Source: Photobacterium pectinilyticum (lineage in GTDB: Bacteria; Pseudomonadota; Gammaproteobacteria; Enterobacterales; Vibrionaceae). From it: 36,364 bases of DNA. Position 1 is the first letter of the stretch. Every line of letters begins with the position of its first letter. The notes below the pieces were generated by a model that saw only the letters and a program-made list of their open reading frames with translations, had not been told where the DNA came from and searched no databases. Location: NCBI RefSeq assembly GCF_024357955.1, contig NZ_JANEYT010000047.1, positions 1 to 36,364 on the forward strand, in the 5' to 3' direction. Below are positions 34,680-36,364 of this stretch, piece by piece. Position numbers and translations under genes: made by a program.

Positions 34680-36188
34680 ATGGAAACAGTTCAAAACTTC
34701 ATTCAGGGGCAGATCAGCGAAAGCCACAGCCAGCGCTTTGCACCGGTATTTAACCCGGCGACAGGCGAGCAAACTCGTCAGGTGGTTCTAAGCTCTGCGG
34801 CCGAAACTGCTGAAGCTGTTGCAGCGGCAGATAAAGCATTCCCTGCTTGGGCTAAAACTTCACCGCTAAAACGTGCCCGCGTAATGTTCAACTTCAAAGC
34901 ATTGTTAGAGCAGAACATGGATAAGTTAGCTCGTTTGATTTCTAACGAGCACGGTAAAGTCTATTCTGACGCAGTCGGTGAATTGACGCGTGGTCTTGAA
35001 GTGGTTGAGTTTGCCTGTGGTATTCCACACCTGCAGAAAGGTGAGCACTCAGCAAACGTGGGAACCGGCGTGGATAGCCATTCGTTGATGCAGCCATTGG
35101 GTGTGTGTGCCGGTATTACGCCATTCAACTTCCCGGCAATGGTACCAATGTGGATGTTCCCAGTTGCATTGGCAACAGGTAATACGTTTATACTGAAACC
35201 ATCAGAGAAAGATCCATCATTGGGCCTGGTTATTGCAGAATTATTGAAAGAAGCTGGCTTGCCTGATGGTGTATTTAACGTCGTCAATGGTGATAAAGAA
35301 TCTGTTGATGTGCTGCTTACTGATCCACGCGTTCAAGCGGTAAGTTTTGTTGGTTCGACACCCATTGCTGAGTACATTTATTCAACAGCCTCTGCACACG
35401 GTAAGCGTTGCCAAGCGCTTGGAGGCGCGAAAAACCACTGTATCCTGATGCCAGATGCTGATTTGGATATGGCGACAAGCGCTATCATGGGCGCAGCTTA
35501 TGGTGCTGCTGGTGAGCGCTGTATGGCATTATCCGTTGTGGTTGCCGTTGGTGATGAAACCGCTGATCAGGTTATTGATAAACTGAAGTCACAAATTGAT
35601 GTGATGAAGGTGGGCCCTGGTGTGGTTGATGGCCCTGAAAATGATATGGGCCCAGTTGTTTCAGCTCAGCATAAACAGAAGATCTGTGACTATATTACTT
35701 CAGGTGTAGAGCAAGGGGCTTCACTGGTTGTTGATGGCCGTGATATTCGCATTGAAGGCCATGAAAACGGCTTCTTTGTCGGGCCAACACTGTTCGATAA
35801 TGTGTCACCAGAAATGACCATTTATCAAGAAGAGATCTTCGGCCCAGTCCTAGCGATTGTACGTGTACCGGATTATCAGACTGGCCTTGAGCTTATTAAC
35901 CGCCATGAATACGGTAATGGTACCGCTATCTTTACCCGCGATGGTGAAACTGCCCGTCAATTCAGTGAAGATGTACTGGCTGGTATGGTTGGAGTGAACG
36001 TGCCAATTCCAGTCCCAATGGCCTTCCATAGCTTCGGTGGTTGGAAGCGCTCAGTATTCGGTCCGCTGAATGTACATGGCAACGACGGGGTGCGCTTCTA
36101 TACCCGAATGAAGACAGTCACTAGCCGTTGGCCTGCCAGTGTTCGTCTTGAGCAGCACAGCAGCAGCTTTGTTATGCCGACGATGTAA
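34680..36188 (+). CDS. iolA: methylmalonate/malonate-semialdehyde dehydrogenase (CoA-acylating)
   Basis: It oxidises malonate semialdehyde to acetyl-CoA and CO2 with NAD+ and CoA. The 502 residues show aldehyde dehydrogenase motifs: ITPFNFPAMVPMWMFPVALA, FILKPSEKDPS, SFVGSTPIAEYIY, ALGGAKNH and the catalytic Cys281 in AAGERCMALSVVV. The family lacks the usual general-base Glu of hydrolytic aldehyde dehydrogenases, and the GGAKNH sequence fits that. ATG 34680 is chosen because AGGAG lies 9 bases before it; ATG 34662, overlapping the iolE stop, is the alternative. Last gene of iolCDEA, closing the pathway. Confidence 0.95.
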   Translation: METVQNFIQGQISESHSQRFAPVFNPATGEQTRQVVLSSAAETAEAVAAADKAFPAWAKTSPLKRARVMFNFKALLEQNMDKLARLISNEHGKVYSDAVGELTRGLEVVEFACGIPHLQKGEHSANVGTGVDSHSLMQPLGVCAGITPFNFPAMVPMWMFPVALATGNTFILKPSEKDPSLGLVIAELLKEAGLPDGVFNVVNGDKESVDVLLTDPRVQAVSFVGSTPIAEYIYSTASAHGKRCQALGGAKNHCILMPDADLDMATSAIMGAAYGAAGERCMALSVVVAVGDETADQVIDKLKSQIDVMKVGPGVVDGPENDMGPVVSAQHKQKICDYITSGVEQGASLVVDGRDIRIEGHENGFFVGPTLFDNVSPEMTIYQEEIFGPVLAIVRVPDYQTGLELINRHEYGNGTAIFTRDGETARQFSEDVLAGMVGVNVPIPVPMAFHSFGGWKRSVFGPLNVHGNDGVRFYTRMKTVTSRWPASVRLEQHSSSFVMPTM

Positions 36189-36210
36189 ACGCAAATTGAT
36201 TTGAATTGTA

Positions 36211-36242
36211 AAAGCCAGGCTGTTCTCAGTCTGGCTTTTTAT
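36211..36242 (+). terminator. intrinsic terminator of iolCDEA
   Basis: AAAGCCAGGCTG (36211-36222) pairs with CAGTCTGGCTTT (with one G-U pair), followed by TTT. It lies 22 bases after the iolA stop codon. Confidence 0.85.
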
Positions 36243-36364
36243 TTGTGTTAGATATAATTCATTATTTACTGTGTTTGGTATAGGTATCGCTATGTTCCTT
36301 TTAACTGTTGCTGAAGACTTAACATCCTGTTTTCGTTAAGTTCTTCAGTCACATCCATGTATCG

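Noticed and set aside
1..36364. CRISPR array, tRNA, rRNA or complete insertion sequence
   Set aside because: No regularly spaced repeats, cloverleaf-type sequence, rRNA segments or intact transposase were seen on reading through.

Overview
The window looks like chromosomal DNA of a marine gammaproteobacterium, most likely Vibrionaceae (Vibrio, Photobacterium or Grimontia-like). This is inferred from protein character (EutR, TatABC, RpiR-type IolR, an RND pump of the Vibrio type), moderate G+C and gammaproteobacterial gene style. No rRNA or tRNA gene, CRISPR array or intact insertion sequence was seen.

Layout. (1) 1-5620: a broken Na+/H+ antiporter gene at the left edge, then a compact ethanolamine-use locus: divergent AraC-type regulator eutR, and eutB-eutC-eat (ammonia-lyase large and small subunits plus permease). 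(2) 5664-8984: an AT-rich minus-strand tatA-tatB-tatC set followed by a Tat-signal lipoprotein metallophosphoesterase with a C-terminal LamG-like domain. This looks like a private Tat translocase with its own cargo, and its TatC has lost residues of the usual twin-arginine docking site. (3) 9424-13631: an RND efflux pump and its periplasmic adaptor. (4) 14066-14994: an orphan PstS-like phosphate-binding protein with a perfect FNR box and a weak Pho box upstream. (5) 15050-17569: gene-poor DNA flanking an alpha/beta hydrolase. (6) 17570-18979: a stand-alone dihydrolipoamide dehydrogenase. (7) 19273-36242: a myo-inositol catabolic regulon: iolB-iolG, divergent iolR, an ABC importer (binding lipoprotein, ATPase, permease; minus strand) and iolC-iolD-iolE-iolA (plus strand). 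Four apparently unrelated genes (ASCH protein, DsbA-family thiol protein, TrmK-like methyltransferase, YedJ-like HD hydrolase) sit inside it at 22567-25533.

How it works together. Inositol would enter through the ABC system and pass through IolG, IolE, IolD, IolB and the IolC kinase domain. The DUF2090 half of IolC probably supplies the aldolase step, and IolA gives acetyl-CoA. Palindromes of the form TGAAA-N6-TTTCA lie before iolB, iolR, the ABC operon and iolC; they are probably the operators of the RpiR-type repressor IolR and bind the split cluster into one regulon.

Start codons were revised where ribosome-binding sites or protein family lengths favoured an internal start. Residue comparisons with E. 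coli or Salmonella proteins are from memory and were not computed.
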